A stretch of DNA of 64,000 bases. It comes from Pseudonocardia autotrophica. GTDB taxonomy: Bacteria; Actinomycetota; Actinomycetes; Mycobacteriales; Pseudonocardiaceae. This document shows positions 10,729 to 20,841 of this stretch, in pieces. The notes beneath the pieces are model-generated. The model had not been told where the DNA came from. It made no database searches and was given only the letters and a program-made list of their open reading frames with translations. Location of the stretch: the NCBI RefSeq assembly GCF_000717175.1, contig NZ_JNYD01000006.1, positions 124,001-188,000 of the forward strand, written 5' to 3'. Numbering within the stretch: the stretch's first letter is position 1; each line of letters begins with the position of its first letter. Position numbers and translations under genes: made by a program.

Positions 10729-11331
10729 GTGCGCAGCGACGACGTGCGGACCGCGGCCGCCGCCTGCACCGGCCTGCTCGGCGGCGCGCTGCAGCGGGAC
10801 TGGTCGGCGCGGGCGGGCACGCTGGACATGACGGTGTCCGAGGTCGTCGCGCACGTCGCGCGGGTGCTGCACTTCTACGCGGTGGACCTGGCGGGCGGGC
10901 CGGCCGAGGTCGACGTCGTGGAGCTGCGGGTGCACGCCGACCGGCCCCCGACGACCCTGGTGGCGGCCGTGCGGACGGGGGCGTTCGTGCTGGCCGCGAC
11001 GATCGACGCCTGCGACGACGACGTCCGCGGCTTCCACCCGGACGGTGCCGCCGATCCGTCGGGGTTCGCCGCGATGGCCTGCGACGAGCTGCTGGTGCAC
11101 ACCGACGACGCCGCCCGCGGGCTGGGCCTCGCCTTCGAGCCCGACGCGCACCTCGCCGCCCGCGTCGTCCGCCGGCTGTTCCCGTGGGCGCCGCACGACG
11201 AACGCTCCTGGCCCACCCTGCGCTGGGCCAACGGCCGCGCGCCCCTGGGCGCGCGGCCGCGGCTGGAGAACTGGCGGTGGCACTGCGCCCCGCTCGAGGA
11301 GTGGGACGGCAACAGCCCCACGACCCCGTGA
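10729..11331 (+). CDS. Maleylpyruvate isomerase / DinB-like mycothiol-dependent family protein
   Basis: The roughly 200-residue protein resembles the N-terminal metal-binding helical bundle of actinobacterial mycothiol-dependent maleylpyruvate isomerase-like proteins, with His-containing helices (VVAHVARVLHFYAVDL, DELLVHTDDAARG). The exact reaction is unknown. I chose the GTG at 10729 because TACCGT ends 6 nt before it, a leaderless promoter; an upstream in-frame start at 10684 lies in promoter sequence. Its stop codon is inside the left arm of a hairpin. Confidence 0.75.
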   Translation: MRSDDVRTAAAACTGLLGGALQRDWSARAGTLDMTVSEVVAHVARVLHFYAVDLAGGPAEVDVVELRVHADRPPTTLVAAVRTGAFVLAATIDACDDDVRGFHPDGAADPSGFAAMACDELLVHTDDAARGLGLAFEPDAHLAARVVRRLFPWAPHDERSWPTLRWANGRAPLGARPRLENWRWHCAPLEEWDGNSPTTP

Positions 11332-11367
11332 GTGCCGACTGCCCCTAGAGGGTCACCGGCCACCCAC
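11328..11367. terminator. Convergent hairpin, GTGAG/CTCAC family copy A
   Basis: GTGAGTG at 11328-11334 pairs with CACCCAC at 11361-11367 with one mismatch, around an imperfect inner stem. The stop of the upstream gene is inside the left arm. Relatives occur at 27472-27511 and 48039-48078. Confidence 0.6.
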
Positions 11368-11388
11368 GACCCCTGCTGAGCAGGTCTT

Positions 11389-12336
11389 TCAGGGGGTGAG
11401 CGCGGTCTCGGCCGCGCGGTCCACCCGGCGGTGGTAGCGCTCGCCGGCCTTACCGCCGACGACCGCGCCGATGAGTGCGACGACCGCCGCGATCAGCAGC
11501 GCGATCACGCCGGACAGGGTCAGCGACTCGCCGGAGATCGCGACGCCGGGCACGCGCAGCGCGGCGAACAGGCTGTCCGTGGTGCCGGTGACCGCCGAGG
11601 CGATCGACAGGGCGACCGTGACGACCAGGCCCATCGCCCACACCGCGACGCCGTTGCGGGCGCCGTCGAACCGGGCGAGGCGGCCGGCGACGTAGCCGCC
11701 CGCGTAGTAGGCCAGCAGCATCACCACGACCGCGACGATCCCGCCGGCGACGCCGAGCATCCGCGGGTCTTGCCCGGGCCCGCCGCTCATGTCCGGCGAC
11801 ACCCCGGCGAGCCGGACGACGAGCGAGGCGAGCGCGCCGAGGAGCACGGTCAGGCCCACGGCGACGAGCCAGCCGAAGAAGGCCGACCCGATCTTCAGCC
11901 CGCCGAACCGCTCGTGCTGGTACTCGTGGGCGGCGGTGAGCGCACCGCGGCTGGTGTAGTGCTGGGCCAGGTCGGCGTCGGGTTCGCGGCGCGCGGGGGC
12001 GCTGCGCAACGTGCGCCGGTCGATCGGCACGGTGATCCCGCGGTCGTCGGGTGCGGCGCCGCTCAGGGGGATGGTGCGGGCGCCGCCGAGCCGGGGCTGC
12101 ACGACGCCCCACGGAGTGCCGTCCGGCCCGTCGACGACGCTCGTGAGCTTCCCGACCGTGTTACCCGACCGCCCGCGCACGGTCCGTCCGACCCACTCGC
12201 CCGGCCCGGCCGTCCCGTGGGTCCGCGGGAACTCCCGGGTCGTGGGGTCGGCGGCGGGGTCCGGTCCGGGCCCGGTCGGGGCGGAGCCGGCCGGGGCGCC
12301 GGACGACGAGGGGGTACCGGTGCTCACGGAATCCAT
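11389..12336 (-). CDS. PRC-barrel domain membrane protein
   Basis: The 315-residue protein has a disordered Pro/Ala/Gly-rich N-terminus (1-45), a PRC-barrel-like domain (about 46-112, GEWVGRTVRG to PIDRRTL) and four predicted membrane helices (about 152-175, 196-217, 230-250, 274-297). Function unknown; PRC-barrels are protein- or RNA-binding modules. The open frame runs antisense through lepA, but the ATG at 12336 matches the start of protein-like composition. It is divergent from lepA. Confidence 0.75.
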   Translation of the reverse strand: MDSVSTGTPSSSGAPAGSAPTGPGPDPAADPTTREFPRTHGTAGPGEWVGRTVRGRSGNTVGKLTSVVDGPDGTPWGVVQPRLGGARTIPLSGAAPDDRGITVPIDRRTLRSAPARREPDADLAQHYTSRGALTAAHEYQHERFGGLKIGSAFFGWLVAVGLTVLLGALASLVVRLAGVSPDMSGGPGQDPRMLGVAGGIVAVVVMLLAYYAGGYVAGRLARFDGARNGVAVWAMGLVVTVALSIASAVTGTTDSLFAALRVPGVAISGESLTLSGVIALLIAAVVALIGAVVGGKAGERYHRRVDRAAETALTP

Positions 12337-12444
12337 GGCGGCGGATACCCGACGGTGGTCCGTCCCACACGTGCGCGGGCCTGCGCGGCCCGATCGGACG
12401 ACGTGGGACGATGGAGGTGACCCCGTACCGGAATGGATGTCTGA

Positions 12445-14286
<1,842 letters not shown>

Positions 14287-14383
14287 CCGCAAGCAGGTCT
14301 CGGCGCAGGGACCGAGGGGGCCCGGCGGCGCTGCTGAGCCGGGTACGGGGGGAGCCGGGGAGCTCGAGGTCGCTGGGGGAGCT

Positions 14384-14818
14384 CTACTCGGGGTCGGGGT
14401 TCGCCAGGTCGTCGAGGAGGCGGGCGAGCTGCACGCGTTCCGGGGTCCGGACGGCGCCGAGTGCGGTGCCCACCCGACGCTCGATGCTCCCGCACACGCG
14501 CTCCACGACCTCGCGGCCGCCCGCGGCGAGATGCACCAGCACCCGTCTTCGGTCCACCGGGTCGTTCTGCCGGTAGGCGTGCCCGTCGGCGACGAGGCGG
14601 TCGACGACGCGGGTCGCGGTGGGGGCCGGGAGCGCGGTGTGCGAGGCGATCTCACCCATGCTGCGGCCTCCGCCGCGGGCGAGCATCAGCAGGACCCGCC
14701 AGCCGTCGCGGCTGACGCCCTGCGCCGAGGTGGCCGGGGTGAGCGACGCCGCGACGGCGCGCTCGACCCGGTCGAGGAGCTCGACGAGACCGGGGACGCG
14801 CGGCGCCGGGACGGTCAT
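14384..14818 (-). CDS. MarR family transcriptional regulator
   Basis: A winged-helix MarR protein of about 144 residues (159 if the upstream ATG at 14863 is used). The helix-turn-helix is SMGEIASHTALPAPTATRVVDRLVADG and the wing contains DRRRVLVHL. It probably binds as a dimer to a palindrome near its own promoter. The oxidoreductase upstream on the same strand may be a target. The 97 nt between it and lepA contain weak hairpins only. Confidence 0.85.
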   Translation of the reverse strand: MTVPAPRVPGLVELLDRVERAVAASLTPATSAQGVSRDGWRVLLMLARGGGRSMGEIASHTALPAPTATRVVDRLVADGHAYRQNDPVDRRRVLVHLAAGGREVVERVCGSIERRVGTALGAVRTPERVQLARLLDDLANPDPE

Positions 14819-14941
14819 GGTCCGACCGTGCCCCGGCGCCGTGGGACTAAGTGGCTCAGGCACGATGACCGACTGTACTTGCTGTGCGGCCCGATTGCCG
14901 CAGTTCGCGAGGAGAAGACCGCGACAGCAACGTTGCCGGTG

Positions 14942-15907
14942 TCAGTGCGTGAACACGATCTTGCCCGCTGTGTCCCCGTCCAGCATGGCGCGGAAGCCTT
15001 CCTCGGCCCGGTCGAGGGGCAGTTCGAGGCCGATCTCCGGGGTGATGCCGGCGTTGGCGACGAAGCTCAGCAGGTCCGCCAGCTCCTGCCGCGTGCCCAT
15101 CGTCGAGCCCTCCACGCGGAGCTGGAGGAAGAACAGGCGCTGCAGGTCGGCGCCCGGGTTGGGCCCGCTCGTCGACCCGCAGCAGATGATCGCGCCGCCG
15201 GGCCGCAGGGCGCGCATGGAGTGCTTCCAGGTGGCCTCGCCGACCGACTCGAACACGGCGTCGACCTTCCCGGGCAGCTTCGCGCCGGACTCGAAGACGG
15301 CGTGCGCCCCGAGCTTCTCGGCGAGGTTGCGCTTGTCCTCCGTGCGTCCGGTCACCCAGACCGTCATCCCGGCCGCGCGACCGAGCTGGACGAGCGCCGT
15401 CGAGACGCCGCCGGACGCGCCCTGCACGAGCATCGTCTGCCCGGGGTGCAGGCCGGACTTCGTGAACAGCATCCGGTAGGCGGTCAGCCACGCGGTGCCC
15501 ATGACGGCGGCCTGGCTCGCGGTGATGCCGTCGGGCTTGGGGACGGCGTTGCGCTTCGGGACCGCGATGTAGTCGGCCATCGCGCCCTGGTGCTTCTCGG
15601 TGAGGAGCGTGCGCTTGGGGTCGAGCGTCTCGTCGCCGCTCCACGTCGGGTCGCCGATGATCGAGTGCAGGACGACCTCGGTGCCGTCCTCGAGGGTGCC
15701 GGCGCCGTCGCAGCCGAGGATCATCGGGAACTGCTCGGGCTTGATGCCGACGCCCCGGAGCGTCCAGAGGTCGTGCATGTTGAGGCTGGCGGCGGTGACC
15801 CGCACCTTCACCCAGCCCTCGGGGACCTCGGGGTCGGGGCGCTCGCCGACGGTCAGCGAGTCGAGCGGAGCGTCGGCGTTGGGCTCAGCGGCGTAGACGG
15901 CGAACAT
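14942..15907 (-). CDS. Zinc-type alcohol dehydrogenase-like / quinone oxidoreductase (MDR)
   Basis: A 321-residue medium-chain dehydrogenase/reductase with the NAD(P)-binding segment [20 protein letters not shown] and a GroES-like N-terminal domain. The structural zinc cysteine lobe is absent, as in zinc-independent quinone reductase-like members. It likely reduces an enone or quinone with NADPH. It is followed on the same strand by the MarR gene, which may control it. Confidence 0.85.
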   Translation of the reverse strand: MFAVYAAEPNADAPLDSLTVGERPDPEVPEGWVKVRVTAASLNMHDLWTLRGVGIKPEQFPMILGCDGAGTLEDGTEVVLHSIIGDPTWSGDETLDPKRTLLTEKHQGAMADYIAVPKRNAVPKPDGITASQAAVMGTAWLTAYRMLFTKSGLHPGQTMLVQGASGGVSTALVQLGRAAGMTVWVTGRTEDKRNLAEKLGAHAVFESGAKLPGKVDAVFESVGEATWKHSMRALRPGGAIICCGSTSGPNPGADLQRLFFLQLRVEGSTMGTRQELADLLSFVANAGITPEIGLELPLDRAEEGFRAMLDGDTAGKIVFTH

Positions 15908-15950
15908 GCCCAGAACCTAACCCGCCGGACCCGGCGCTACCGTGTGAACC

Positions 15951-16133
15951 GTGGCGAGGGCGATCGCGGACTGGTGGGACGCAGTGGAGCTGTGGCTGAC
16001 GCAGCTCGCGTTCCCGCTGCAGGTCGGGCTGGCGATCGTGGTGGTGCTGCCGCTGTGCTGGGCCGTCGCGGGGCTGCTGGACCGGGCCGCCGGTGTGGTG
16101 ACCGACGCCCTGGCGCGCCGCAGACGACCCTGA
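15951..16133 (+). CDS. Small single-pass membrane protein (60 aa)
   Basis: An unrecognised 60-residue protein with one hydrophobic helix (about 18-44) and a basic C-terminus ending ARRRRP. Support for expression is a TACCGT hexamer 7 nt before the GTG start (leaderless) and divergence from the oxidoreductase. Its stop abuts the sirtuin stop at a TGATCA shared by the two strands. Confidence 0.6.
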   Translation: MARAIADWWDAVELWLTQLAFPLQVGLAIVVVLPLCWAVAGLLDRAAGVVTDALARRRRP

Positions 16134-17033
16134 TCAGGGGGCCAGGTCCCGCCACTCCGGGATCGGGGTGTCCCGCACCTCCACCCCCGCGGCGCCGCAC
16201 GCGCCGGCCAGCGCGGAGAGCACCTCGGAACAGCCCGCGTCGACGCGCAGGGCGGCGAGCGGGTCGCCGCGGGTCTCGCCCCGGTTCACGATGACCACCG
16301 GCACGTCGTGCTTCGCGGCGTGCTTCACGAACCGCAGGCCGGACATGACGGTCAGCGAGGAGCCGGCGACCAGGAGCGCGCCGCCCGCGGTCCGCAGCGC
16401 GTCGACCATCGCGTAGGCGCGGACCACCCGCTCCTTCGGCACGTTCTCCCCGAAGAACACGACGTCGGGCTTGAGCGGCCCGCCGCACGTGGCGCAGCCG
16501 ACCAGCCGGAATCCCTCGGTCCGCTCGAGGAGGACGTCGCCGTCGGGCGCGGTCTCGATCTCGGGGCCGACCGAGTCGGCGAAGCCGGGGTTGGCCGCCT
16601 CGAACCGCTCCTGCAGCACGGCGCGCGAGCTGATCTCCCGGCAGGCCAGGCAGACGACGTCCGCGATCCGGCCGTGCAGGTCGATCAGCTCGCGGTGGCC
16701 GGCCTCGCCGTGCAGGCCGTCGACGTTCTGCGTGATCAGGCCGCGGAGCACGCCGCGGCGCTCCAGGTCGGCGAGGGCGAGGTGCCCGGGGTTCGGCACG
16801 GCCCGGCGCATCCGGGCCCACCCGACGTGGCTGCGCGCCCAGTACCGGCGCTGCGCCGCGGGGCCCGACACGAACTCGCCGTAGGTCATCGGGCGGCGCA
16901 GCGGCGAGCCCGGTCCGCGGTAGTCCGGGATGCCGGAGTCGGTGGAGAGCCCGGCCCCGGTCAGGGCGACGAGCGGGCGCCCGGCGAGCAGGTCGAGCGC
17001 CTCGTCGAGGGGCGCGGCCAGGGCGTTCTGCAC
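16134..17033 (-). CDS. Sir2-family NAD-dependent protein deacylase
   Basis: A 299-residue sirtuin with GAGLSTDSGIPDYRG (NAD binding), TQNVDGLH, catalytic His in LHGRI, and two Cys pairs for the zinc module (CLAC and CATC). It removes acyl groups from lysines using NAD. Its length exceeds small bacterial sirtuins owing to a C-terminal extension. TACCCT lies 7 nt before the GTG start, indicating a leaderless mRNA. Confidence 0.92.
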   Translation of the reverse strand: MQNALAAPLDEALDLLAGRPLVALTGAGLSTDSGIPDYRGPGSPLRRPMTYGEFVSGPAAQRRYWARSHVGWARMRRAVPNPGHLALADLERRGVLRGLITQNVDGLHGEAGHRELIDLHGRIADVVCLACREISSRAVLQERFEAANPGFADSVGPEIETAPDGDVLLERTEGFRLVGCATCGGPLKPDVVFFGENVPKERVVRAYAMVDALRTAGGALLVAGSSLTVMSGLRFVKHAAKHDVPVVIVNRGETRGDPLAALRVDAGCSEVLSALAGACGAAGVEVRDTPIPEWRDLAP

Positions 17034-17098
17034 GATCTCCAGGGTACGTGGCGCGAATGTGCAATGCGCGGCGCTCGGGGCCGACGAGGCTGGGGGTC

Positions 17099-17689
17099 AT
17101 GACCGATCAGACGCTGTTCACCGACGCCGTCGACCTCGCCGTCGCGACGATCCGCGGCGCCGCGGCCGGCCGGTACGCCGACCCGACCCCATGCTCCGAC
17201 TACACCGTCGCCGACCTGGTGAACCACCTCGCGTTCGGCTTCCTGCTGGCCCACCACTCGGCGACCCGCGAGCCCTGGCCGGAGTCGTGGACGGCCGACT
17301 CGCGGGCGCCGTTCCTGCGCGACCTGCCCGAGCCGGAGTGGGCCGCCGCGGCGGAGAAGGAGGGCGCCGCGGCCGCCGCGGCCTGGGCCGACCCGCGCGT
17401 GTGGGAGGGCGAGTCGCACCTGGGCGGCGGGCCGATGCCCGCCGCCGCGATCGGCGCGATGATGACCGGCGAGTTCGTGGTGCACGCGTGGGACCTCGCC
17501 GTGGCCACCGGGCAGCCGTTCAGCGTGTCCCCAGCACTCGGCGACGCCGCGCTGGAGGCGATGAGCGGCATGGCGTCGATGGGTCGCGAGGCCGGGTGGA
17601 TCGGCGCCGAGGTGCCCGTCGACCCCGCGGCGCCCGCACTGGACCGGGCGCTCGGGGTGAGCGGGAGGGACCCGGCCTGGCGGCCGTGA
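17099..17689 (+). CDS. TIGR03086-type metal-binding protein (DinB / maleylpyruvate isomerase fold)
   Basis: A 196-residue protein of the TIGR03086 family, related to mycothiol-dependent maleylpyruvate isomerase. Family motifs are PTPCSDYTVADLVNHL and EFVVHAWDLAVATG with probable metal-binding His. Function is unproven; the family may conjugate or isomerise with mycothiol. The ATG at 17099 is preferred over an upstream in-frame ATG within the promoter. It is convergent with the crotonase gene 3 nt away. Confidence 0.8.
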   Translation: MTDQTLFTDAVDLAVATIRGAAAGRYADPTPCSDYTVADLVNHLAFGFLLAHHSATREPWPESWTADSRAPFLRDLPEPEWAAAAEKEGAAAAAAWADPRVWEGESHLGGGPMPAAAIGAMMTGEFVVHAWDLAVATGQPFSVSPALGDAALEAMSGMASMGREAGWIGAEVPVDPAAPALDRALGVSGRDPAWRP

Positions 17690-17692
17690 CCC

Positions 17693-18463
17693 TCAGCCGG
17701 GGGTGACCCAGCTGGGCCTGCGCTTCTCGCCGAAGGCGCGGATGCCCTCCTGGCCCTCCTCACCCGCGAAGTAGTCCGCGGACAGCGCGTTCATCTGCGC
17801 GAATTCCGCGGACATGGAGCTCGGGCGCTCGCGGCGCAGCAGCTCCTTCACACCCGCGAGCGCACCGGGAGCGCCGAGCCGGAGCATGTCGACGTACCGG
17901 GCGACCTCGGCGTCGACCTCGTCGGCGGGCACCGCGCGGTTGAGCAGCCCGATCGAGGCGGCGCGGGCGGCGTCGAAGGTCTCCCCGGTGAGGAAGAGCT
18001 CGTGGGCGGCGCGCGGCAGCAGCCGGGGGAGCACGGTCACCGAGATGACCGCGGGCACCACGCCGAGCCGGACCTCGGTGAAGGCGAAGGTGGCGGTGTC
18101 CGCGGCCACGGCGATGTCGCAGGCGGCGACCAGGCCGACCCCGCCGGCGCGGGCCGGGCCGGTGAGCCGGGCGACGACGGGGGTGGGCGAGGTCCAGATC
18201 GTCTCGAGGATCCGCGGGACCTCGGTGACCCCCTGCTGCTCGGCGCTGCGCCCCCGGGACTCCTTGAGGTCCATGCCGGCGCAGAACACGGTGCCGGTGT
18301 GGGTCAGCACGATCACCCGCGCCTCGTCGTCGCCGATCGCGGCGTCGAGCTGGGCGATCAGCTCGCGGCGCAGCTGCGCGGAGAGCGCGTTGCGGTTGGC
18401 GGGGGAGTCGAGGGTGATCGTCGCGACGCCGTCGGCGGTGTCGCGGTGGACGAGTTCGCTCAC
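17693..18463 (-). CDS. Enoyl-CoA hydratase/isomerase family protein
   Basis: A crotonase-fold protein of about 256 residues. Oxyanion-hole segments are FCAGMDLKES and the GPARAGGVGLVAACD turn; the Glu in FTEVRLGVVPA matches the second catalytic Glu of hydratases. The first catalytic Glu (GGGxE position) is replaced, so the reaction may differ from simple hydration. I start at the GTG at 18463 because TAGGGT lies 8 nt before it; a GTG at 18469 is an alternative. Pathway unknown. Confidence 0.85.
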   Translation of the reverse strand: MSELVHRDTADGVATITLDSPANRNALSAQLRRELIAQLDAAIGDDEARVIVLTHTGTVFCAGMDLKESRGRSAEQQGVTEVPRILETIWTSPTPVVARLTGPARAGGVGLVAACDIAVAADTATFAFTEVRLGVVPAVISVTVLPRLLPRAAHELFLTGETFDAARAASIGLLNRAVPADEVDAEVARYVDMLRLGAPGALAGVKELLRRERPSSMSAEFAQMNALSADYFAGEEGQEGIRAFGEKRRPSWVTPG

Positions 18464-18549
18464 GGTCACGGACCCTACCGAGCCCGCACCGGTCGGGCGC
18501 ACTCCTCGTCCGGCATCTCGTCGGCGGAGGCGCCCGCGTGCACACCGGT

Positions 18550-18975
18550 TCAGGCGTCGGCGGTCCCGTGGGCGGCGAGCCAGTCCCGCGCGCGCTTCGC
18601 CGAGGCGCGGGACAGCCACGCGTCCTGCACCACCTCGGCGAGCTCGTCGCGGCCGATCTCGTGCAGGCGCGAGGCGCGGATGAGCACCGACGGGTGGCCG
18701 TTGAAGTGTGGCGTGGTGAAGAAGGGCGAGCCCGGGTCCTGGACCATCGCGGCCTTGTCCTCGTCGCCGAGGACCCAGAAGACGATCACGTCGTCGTAGC
18801 GTTCGCCGGTGTCCGGGTCGACGGCGTCGGGCCGCGGTGTGCGGAAGAAGACGAACGACTTGCCGCCCACCTGGTACACCGCGTTGCCGCCGGTGCCGGC
18901 GACGCGCGTGACGTGCGGCATCCCGGCGGCGAGCGCGTGCACGTCCTCGACCCGTGCCGGCCGGTCGTCGACCAC
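18550..18975 (-). CDS. MmcQ/YjbR family protein
   Basis: A 141-residue protein of the MmcQ/YjbR (CyaY-like fold, double wing) family, with HFNGHPSVLIRASRLHEIGRD and a C-terminal AWLSRASAKRARDWL helix. These proteins are often called DNA-binding but their role is uncertain. It uses a GTG start. It lies between the VOC and crotonase genes, all on the minus strand, with a short gap to the VOC gene. Confidence 0.8.
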   Translation of the reverse strand: MVDDRPARVEDVHALAAGMPHVTRVAGTGGNAVYQVGGKSFVFFRTPRPDAVDPDTGERYDDVIVFWVLGDEDKAAMVQDPGSPFFTTPHFNGHPSVLIRASRLHEIGRDELAEVVQDAWLSRASAKRARDWLAAHGTADA

Positions 18976-18989
18976 GGCCGGAGATGCTG

Positions 18990-19421
18990 TCAGACCGCGA
19001 ACAGCTGGTCCAGGTCCGCGAACGCCTTGAACTCCAGGGCGTTGCCGGCCGGGTCGAGGAAGAACATCGTGTGCTGCTCGCCCGGCTCGCCGGCGAACCG
19101 GACGTACGGCTCGATCACGAACTCCACGCCCGCGGCCCGCACCCGCTCGGCCAGGGCGGTGAACTCGGGCACCGGCAGGACCACGCCGAAGTGCGGGACC
19201 GGGACCTCGTGCCCGTCGACGGGGTTGCGGCCGGCGACGCCGCGGTGTCCCGGGACGAGGTGCGTGACGACCTGGTGGCCGTGCACGTCCCAGTCCGTCC
19301 AGGCCTCGGCGGAGCGGCCGCGCGGGAAGCCGAGGAGCTCGCCGTAGAAGCGCCGGGCGGCGTCGATGTCGTCGACCGGGATCGCGAGGTGGAAGGGCGG
19401 GCGAACGGTCGTGCCCGTCAT
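18990..19421 (-). CDS. VOC (glyoxalase/bleomycin resistance) family protein
   Basis: A 143-residue two-module VOC protein. It starts FHLAIPVDDIDAARRFYGELLGF and ends with the typical FFLDPAGNALEFKAF, giving likely metal ligands His near the start and Glu near the end. Substrate unknown. Its start codon overlaps the stop of the DUF4177 gene (ATGA), so the two are translationally coupled. Confidence 0.85.
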   Translation of the reverse strand: MTGTTVRPPFHLAIPVDDIDAARRFYGELLGFPRGRSAEAWTDWDVHGHQVVTHLVPGHRGVAGRNPVDGHEVPVPHFGVVLPVPEFTALAERVRAAGVEFVIEPYVRFAGEPGEQHTMFFLDPAGNALEFKAFADLDQLFAV

Positions 19422-19627
19422 GCCACCGGCCGCTCGAAGGTGACCAGCAGGCCCTCGACGCCGCCGGGGCCGAGCCGCCCCTTCACGTCCGCGCTGGTGA
19501 TGGTCTTGAGCTGCCAGCCGTCGCCGGCCTCGCCGTTGAGGATCTTCTCCAGCTTGTCCCCGGACAGCTTCCCGCCGATCAGGCCCTCGCGGAGTTGGAT
19601 CACCTTGTACTCGAATCGCCGTGCCAT
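19418..19627 (-). CDS. DUF4177 domain protein
   Basis: A protein of about 69 residues starting MARRFEYKVIQLREG with the GDGWQLKTIT segment characteristic of DUF4177. Function unknown. An ATG four codons upstream is also possible. It is the first gene of the minus-strand DUF4177-VOC pair and is divergent from the AraC regulator. Confidence 0.75.
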   Translation of the reverse strand: MARRFEYKVIQLREGLIGGKLSGDKLEKILNGEAGDGWQLKTITSADVKGRLGPGGVEGLLVTFERPVA

Positions 19628-19744
19628 GCATCCGAGCATGCCAGCGGTGGGGCGCGACCGGAGGATTCACGGACACTCGACCGGCGGCCATGATGGAGCC
19701 GACGCCCGCCGACGCCGAGGTCGGCCGGCGGAGGGGAGGCGCCC

Positions 19745-20731
19745 GTGACCGCCGTGTGCACCGCGTCGGGGACCGAGGAGTCCGGCCCGGGGGAGTCCGG
19801 CACCGAGGAGTACTCCCTCGCGGGGGTGGCCGAGGGGGACCGCGAGGAGCTCTGGGAGCAGGTCGTCTCGGAGTCGCACGCGCCGATGCGGTTGCGGTTC
19901 GCGACCGGCCGGCCGCCGCGGCCCTTCCACGGCGTCGTCCGGCGACGGCGGATCGGCGACCTCGAGCTCGTCGACTGCGAGTCCGACCCCTGCGACGGCG
20001 TGCGGCCGCGCTCCCGCATCGGCAGCGCGGACGACGACCTGGTCGGTGTGCTCGTCACGCGGTCGGGCGGCGAGCTCATGATGCAGGGCGAGAACGGACG
20101 CCGGCTGCGCCCGGGGGACCTGCTGGTGTGGGAGGGGCGGCTGCCCGCCCGCTTCTCGGTGCGGGGCCGCTTCGCCAAGCGCACCCTGATCACGCGCCGG
20201 TCGGCGCTCGACGAGGTCCTGGGCCGCGGCTGGTCGGTCGGGGACCGGCCGCTCGACGGGGCGGAGCCGGCCGCGCGCCTGCTCGTCGCCTACCTCGACC
20301 TGCTGGCCGGGTCGGGGGAGCTGCCGCCGTCGGCCGTCGCGGCGGCCCGCAACGCCACGTTGGAGCTGGTCGCCGGCCTGGTCCGGGCCGGCGGCGACGC
20401 GCCGCACGGAACCGGGCTGCGCGCGGCGATGGAGGCCTGGATCGACCGGCACCTCGGCGAGGAGATCACGCCCGCGGCGATCGCGGCCGCCCACGGGGTG
20501 TCGGTGCGCACGGTGTACCGGGCCTTCGAGTCCTCGGGCGACACGGTCGGCGCGCACGTCCGCGGCCGGCGACTGCTGCGGGCGCGCGCCGAGCTGGCCG
20601 CCGGCTCCGTGCCCGTCGCGCTGATCGCCCGGAACTGGGGTTTCAGCGACTCCAGTCACTTCTCGCGGGCCTTCCGCGCCCGCTTCGGCACGTCGCCGAG
20701 CGCCTACCGGGCCACCCTGCGGCCCCGATAG
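19745..20731 (+). CDS. AraC family transcriptional regulator
   Basis: A 328-residue regulator with an N-terminal cupin-like sensor of the AraC-binding-like type (about 40-190) and a C-terminal double helix-turn-helix (about 225-325). The first HTH is ITPAAIAAAHGVSVRTVYRAF; the second ends SSHFSRAFRARFGTSPSAYR. GGAGGGGAGG precedes the GTG start. It is the likely local activator of the LLM oxidoreductase and hydrolase operon that begins 110 bp downstream. Confidence 0.88.
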   Translation: MTAVCTASGTEESGPGESGTEEYSLAGVAEGDREELWEQVVSESHAPMRLRFATGRPPRPFHGVVRRRRIGDLELVDCESDPCDGVRPRSRIGSADDDLVGVLVTRSGGELMMQGENGRRLRPGDLLVWEGRLPARFSVRGRFAKRTLITRRSALDEVLGRGWSVGDRPLDGAEPAARLLVAYLDLLAGSGELPPSAVAAARNATLELVAGLVRAGGDAPHGTGLRAAMEAWIDRHLGEEITPAAIAAAHGVSVRTVYRAFESSGDTVGAHVRGRRLLRARAELAAGSVPVALIARNWGFSDSSHFSRAFRARFGTSPSAYRATLRPR

Positions 20732-20841
20732 GCGCCGGCTGGCAGGGATCGGCCGGTTTCCGGCAGGCAGGTGCATGACTCGGCCCGCCGCGCTCCGCAG
20801 GATCGAGGTGACCCGGATCACCCCGACGGAGTGGAGAGCCG

